This document shows positions 59,767 to 64,000 of a stretch of DNA of 64,000 nt, piece by piece; position 1 is the stretch's first letter; each line of letters opens with the position of its first letter. A program made the translations under genes and the position numbers. Below the pieces are notes generated by a model, which saw only the letters and a program-made list of their open reading frames with translations, was not told the origin of the DNA and ran no database searches. The stretch is from Melitaea cinxia (lineage: Eukaryota; Arthropoda; Insecta; Lepidoptera; Nymphalidae), in NCBI RefSeq assembly GCF_905220565.1, contig NC_059402.1, positions 2,543,501 to 2,607,500 on the forward strand. The letters run 5' to 3'.

Positions 59767-60843
59767 GGCCTAGCATGCACGCCACGACAAAATTTTGTCG
59801 ACCCCTTTTCTCGTATTATCTCTCTATGTCTACAGTAGCTAACATGCGTGCACGCGATACTCTTCTCGTTACGTCAAGAAGAGATAATCATTAAATTTTA
59901 GTGATCTGTGATATTTATCTCTACGGAAGCTAACATGACATCGTAATTTTGTCGAATTTTGTCGTTTTAGGAAGAGAAACTTCTCGTCTTCAATATTATC
60001 GACGAGAAAGACGATAAATAAAAAATAAATAAAACCGGGTGCCTATTTTTTGTATACCATGGCGTTTCCCTATTATAATTATATAATTTCGGTATACGAA
60101 GAGCGGGAAATGCGAAAAGTCGAGTGAAGTGTGCCATATAATGACACAAAAAACGTATTTGCGCCCTGTTGCTTCTTATTCTAAATAATAATAATAATAA
60201 TAATACTTTATTTTAGACCAAAGTATAAGTCCATATTGGGTTAGTACAACAAGACAAGACAACATTCAGAATAAAAAACAAAACAAAATTATATTAAAAA
60301 AATCAATAACTAAAAATAAAATTAAATAGAATAAAAGTAAAATCAATAATCAAAAAAAAAAATTCAAAAATTCAAAAAATTTTAAAAATTAAAAAAAAAA
60401 AAAAAAAAACAAACAAACAATGCGTGATAGAATTACAATTATCTAATGTGCGACAAGATATAAAGCACAACACGAGCATATTGTTTTACATATATAATTA
60501 AATTCATTTACTTACGCCGTTTTATTTTCCATATTAGAGTTTTTTAAATTAGATATACACTTTTTATCTTAGCCAAAAGGCCGAGAACATTTTTAAATAA
60601 AACATGTGTCACTCGTTTGAAATTGGTCAATAACCTTGTAAATTCAACTTTACGACATAAGAAATAAGAATGATATTCAGTTGTGATTATGGTTGATAAT
60701 GTTTCTCTACTCGACAAGGCGAAGTCTTCGGAAGAGAATTTTGTCTCTCGTAGTGCGCATGTTAGGGTAATCGAGAAAATACTCGATGTAGACATTATCT
60801 TTCTCTCTCGTCAAGAGATATCTCGTTGTATGCATGCTAGGCC
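59767..60843. mobile_element. Inverted-repeat element with U2 snRNA piece, copy 2 (1077 bp)
   Basis: Same ends and nearly the same sequence as copy 1. The main difference is about 130 bp at 60048-60184, present here and absent in copy 1. It starts 55 bp after copy 1. Confidence 0.82.
60551..60587 (-). ncRNA. U2 snRNA 5'-end fragment (copy 2), not a gene
   Basis: Identical to 59419-59455, at the corresponding place in the second element. Confidence 0.8.
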
Positions 60844-61575
60844 GGCTGGACTTCAGTTACTACTTAGCATCGCAGAATATACGTTCGTTTACCACTATAA
60901 TAGTATAGTAGTATAAAAAAGTGCGTGCGTACAAAGTACACATGTCAGAAGTGAAACTTCTTTGGCAAACTAATTTTTAAGTCTCGTTTATATTTATACA
61001 AATCTAAAGCTTTAGATTTCCGTTCCAGCGCCATCGACAAAAACGTTGCCGTTTCATCAAAACGCTGCCATTTCATCCTTAAAATGTTTACCCTCATGCG
61101 CCTAAGTTTCACTTTAAAAACATAAAAAGTAAATCTACATGCAAACAAATTGAAACGTTTTCTTAAAGATTTTTCTACGCTAATAAACAGTCATAAATTC
61201 AAATATTTCCTACAGCGCGTTTGCTATTGTTACTTCATTCACACTGGTACAGCATAACAATGCTGGGAAATGGTACAATCGTTTACTCTCTCAAGCTATG
61301 CCTATTGATATAAATTTCTTTCCCTATAAATTGTGAAAATAATTTTATACAAGTGAATTCGCTATGTTGACTTCACTATGCTTTATATTTACAATTGTAA
61401 TTTTATTATGAGTATTTTTGCGATGGTACAGTATGCATTTAATTTTAAAGTTTTTATGTAATTTGCAATGTACGATGTTTGTTAGAAACTCGTAATTTAT
61501 TTTAGAAGCGTCTTATTTCAACCGATTAAGCTGAAATTTTGTTTGTAAATGTAAATAAAAAAATTAAAATCCATT

Positions 61576-61930
61576 TACGCTTCAGGCTGTAATATCCCAC
61601 TGCTGGGCAAAGCCTCTTTCCCCAGGTAGTTAGGTAGTAGGAGAAGGATCAGAGCTTAATCCACTACACTGCTCCAATGCGGGTTGGCGGATATATTCCC
61701 TACTATCAGTAACGATCGCTATCAGGTGTACATGATAACAACCGGGACCGACGAATTAATCTGCTCTCCAAGGCACGGTGGGGAGGCCCACAAGAACTGC
61801 ACAAATACCCAGACCATGGCAAACATCTGTATGGCCAATACAAATGTTTGTCATTTGTGGGGATCGAACCCGCAACCGCCAGCGCAATAGTCAGTTAACA
61901 GTGCTGTGGCCGTTGCGCCAACGCGGTGTC
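61576..61930 (-). repeat. tRNA-SINE, full length
   Basis: Reverse of 42786-43143, with 9-bp target-site duplication AAATCCATT at 61567-61575 and 61931-61939. Confidence 0.92.
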
Positions 61931-61979
61931 AAATCCATTGGATTTAGTAATTTAATTCACATGTACATGAAAGCTGATG

Positions 61980-62085
61980 ATTCAGCCTGTAACATCCCAA
62001 TGCTGGACATAGAACTATTTCTCCACGTAGGAGAAGGGATGAAGCTTAATCCAACACGCTGCTCCACTGCAGACTGGTGGAGTTA
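61980..62085 (-). repeat. tRNA-SINE tail fragment
   Basis: CAGCCTGTAACATCCCAATG, GTAGGAGAAGGGATGAAGCT and CACGCTGCTCCACTGCAG. Confidence 0.78.
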
Positions 62086-62816
62086 CAAAGTAAGCCGTAG
62101 TAAAAACCTGTTATTTTCAAAACATATATTATTAAAAAACGAAAAAATCCACAGATAGCATATCCATAGAACATAAGCTTTATATATTACATAACAATAA
62201 AGTATATAGGCATATGATACAGCAAGTTCCACATTGTTTATTGTCCCGCACGGGACGCGTCACGATGTGGGTCACCCGCGCCACACCCCGGCGCACCTTG
62301 ACGGCGAAAGGTTTTTGACATTCACTAAATACTTTTTAATATCCTTGTAAAATATTGTACATTAGCCAACTTTCTTTTTTAAATATCAAATATTATGATT
62401 GTCGTTATATTTGAATGTCGTTGTCAATTTAAATCTGGTTTTTAAACGTGTACAATTCATTGACAAATGTCGAAATATAATATGTATTATAGTTATCATA
62501 GTGTGTAAATTTAATACGTACAGGATTAGGTTAAAAAGTAAATTAATTATCAATTTGGTTATCTTTTGAGACGTGATATTTCATTCACATGACTGGAAGA
62601 GATTTGTATTAGAGATAAGTTCGCCCTGCTGCGCGCCTGCTCATACTCTATATTAAAATGTATATATTTTTGTCTTTGTGTAAACAATAAACGCTAATTT
62701 AATTAGAATTTCATCAGTCTATTTGACTGTATGTTTATTCCGACATCACATAAAATCTGCTTCATTAAATCGAATGCAGTTTTCGCAGTTATATTCGCGG
62801 ATATAATATAATAAGG

Positions 62817-62860
62817 ATATATTCCTTAATAAGGATATATTAAGGAATATATTTAGGAAT
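62817..62860. repeat. AT-rich palindrome
   Basis: ATATATTCCTTAATA, six bases, then TATTAAGGAATATAT: a perfect 15-bp stem, with further GGATATA/AGGAATA echoes on both sides. Confidence 0.85.
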
Positions 62861-62992
62861 AAAGGATAATATGTTATTATGTATGTATGGGTATTTATTG
62901 TACCGATGACATTAGCAAGTGTCAATTTATATTTTAATTTCAAAATTTATTCTATTGTGATTAATTTAATAGAACCTTTCAATTATTAAATA

Positions 62993-63458
62993 CTAGCTTA
63001 TACCCACGGCTTCGCTCACATTGAACTTGTTTTTTTAATAAAAAGTATCCTATGATACTTCTAATACCTTTTACCTGAGGTAGGGCACAGCAGGAATTTC
63101 CTGCTCAAAATATGGAGCAGCCCGACTGGGGTAGTACCTCGACCTTACAGAAGATCACAGGAAAATAATACTGTTTTCAAGCAGTATTGTGTTCCTGTTG
63201 GTGAGTAAGGTGACCAGAGCTCCTGGGGGGATTGGGGATTGGGTCTGCAACGCGCTTGCGATGCTTCTGGTGTTGCAGGTGTCTATAAGCTACGGTAATC
63301 GCTTACCATCAGGTGAGCCGTAGGCTTGTTTGCCGACCTAGTGACAAAAAAAGCCTTCAAAAATATGTGTACAAAGTTTGATGATGATCGGTTAAGTAAT
63401 CGCGTGAAAGCGTAACAAACAAACGTACATTCACATTTATAATATTAGTAGGGATCAC
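62993..63458 (+). repeat. 'CTAGCTTATACCCACGGCTTC' repeat interrupted by a SINE
   Basis: The left part (62993-63070) and right part (63355-63458, CAAAGTTTGATGATGATCGG to TATAATATTAGTAGGGAT) flank the SINE at 63075-63345. Confidence 0.75.
63075..63345 (+). repeat. 'CGCTTACCATCAGGTG' SINE, best copy
   Basis: Runs from GAGGTAGGGCACAGCAGGAA to GGTGAGCCGTAGGCTTGTTT-GCC. Confidence 0.85.
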
Positions 63459-63879
63459 GTCAATCGTTAATCTGATAATTGGAACTGACACACACACATT
63501 TTTAGTCTATATATTCGTGTTTCATCTCTCCTTGTCATGAGGTCGTGACTCGTGAGTCATTATTGGAGCGACTAATCGCAAATTCGTGTACAACAAACAA
63601 CCACCCACGAATCCGCTAAAGATATTAAATTAACATGAAAAATAACATTGAATTTAATGTTACCATATAAGGATCAGAGGTTATTATCATTTTGTTTTAA
63701 TATATATAATTTGTAAAACAAACATTAATGGTTTTTATTAAAAAAGACGATTAATTGTATGTTTTTAAAGAATTTTACAAATCATTTTTCATTTCTGTTT
63801 GAAATGTTTATACCTACTTACATAGTTTAGTAACATTGTTTTTAAATATATGAAACGTTTTAACACGTAACTGTAGAAC

Positions 63880-64000
63880 ACAGCAGGAAAATTCCTGCTC
63901 AAAATATGAAGCAGCCCGACAGGGGTAGTACCTCGACCTTACAGAAGATCACAGCTAAATAATACCGCTTTCAAGCAGTGTTGTGTTTCTTTTGGTGAGT
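63880..64000 (+). repeat. 'CGCTTACCATCAGGTG' SINE, cut by window end
   Basis: CACAGCAGGAAAATTCCTGC to TTCAAGCAGTGTTGTGTTTC matches the first 120 bp of 63075-63345. Confidence 0.85.

Larger units (their letters stand above)
45038..64000. other. Probable first intron of the Musashi-like gene; no further coding exon found
   Basis: I searched the plus strand by eye for RRM1 coding (FVGGLSW, MVMKD, GFGFVTF) and found none. Apart from the items listed, stretches 45040-46800, 49500-51100, 51800-53100, 54300-56900, 61000-61570 and 62340-62800 are AT-rich and featureless. A CA/CG-rich run lies at 45685-45745. Confidence 0.5.

Noticed and set aside
59412..60795. Two near-identical 83-residue minus-strand frames
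   Set aside because: They lie inside the duplicated inverted-repeat element and include the U2-derived piece. Identity reflects recent duplication, not protein selection.
1..64000. CRISPR arrays, rRNA genes, LTR retroviral elements, complete transposase genes
   Set aside because: I looked for regularly spaced repeats, rRNA cores, LTR pairs and intact catalytic frames and saw none.

Overview
The window looks like nuclear DNA of a moth or butterfly. It is AT-rich, its genes have small exons and long introns with GT-AG junctions, and most of it is repeat debris of kinds common in Lepidoptera: tRNA-headed SINEs, SINEs ending in an RTE-like tail, the 'GGAGGAGGTTCTCAATTC' repeat, 'CTAGCTGTGCCCGCG' and 'CTAGCTGACCCGGCAAACG' repeats, and short inverted-repeat elements. 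I see no bacterial-style genes, operons or CRISPR arrays. Most long open frames are accidental or lie inside repeats. I assembled the genes by hand from splice sites and reading phase.

Minus strand, 17279 down to 1591 and running off the left edge: the first five coding exons of a kinesin, most like KIF12. Every intron phase matches, giving 222 residues: a roughly 120-residue N-terminal extension, the start of the motor domain (VVVRVRPVNDKER) and the P-loop GQTGSGKT. Two oddities stand out. A SINE has inserted exactly at the exon 2 splice donor and duplicated that donor in its target-site duplication. A decayed partial copy of the exon 1 end lies about 300 bp downstream.

Between 17.3 and 28.3 kb I see no gene, only repeats, including a 588-bp element with perfect 30-bp terminal inverted repeats.

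Plus strand, 28377 to 42314: a complete five-exon gene for a 407-residue predicted secreted protein. It has a signal peptide, an Asp/Arg/Asn-rich part and a Tyr/Gly-rich part, and I do not recognise the family. All introns after the first are phase 2, so exons 3 and 4 could be skipped in frame. A TATA/initiator pair lies upstream and AATAAA signals lie downstream. Intron 1 holds a perfect 176-bp inverted repeat; intron 4 holds a Harbinger-like element with another repeat nested inside.

Plus strand, 44876 to 45037: a first coding exon whose end (HDPANK-M) resembles the start of Musashi-type RRM proteins. No RRM exon follows within the remaining 19 kb, so the next intron would be very long. A possible alternative first exon lies at 51.1-51.6 kb. 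At 58.8-60.8 kb, two near-identical inverted-repeat elements sit one after the other in SINE-derived sequence, each carrying a 37-bp piece that matches the 5' end of U2 snRNA.
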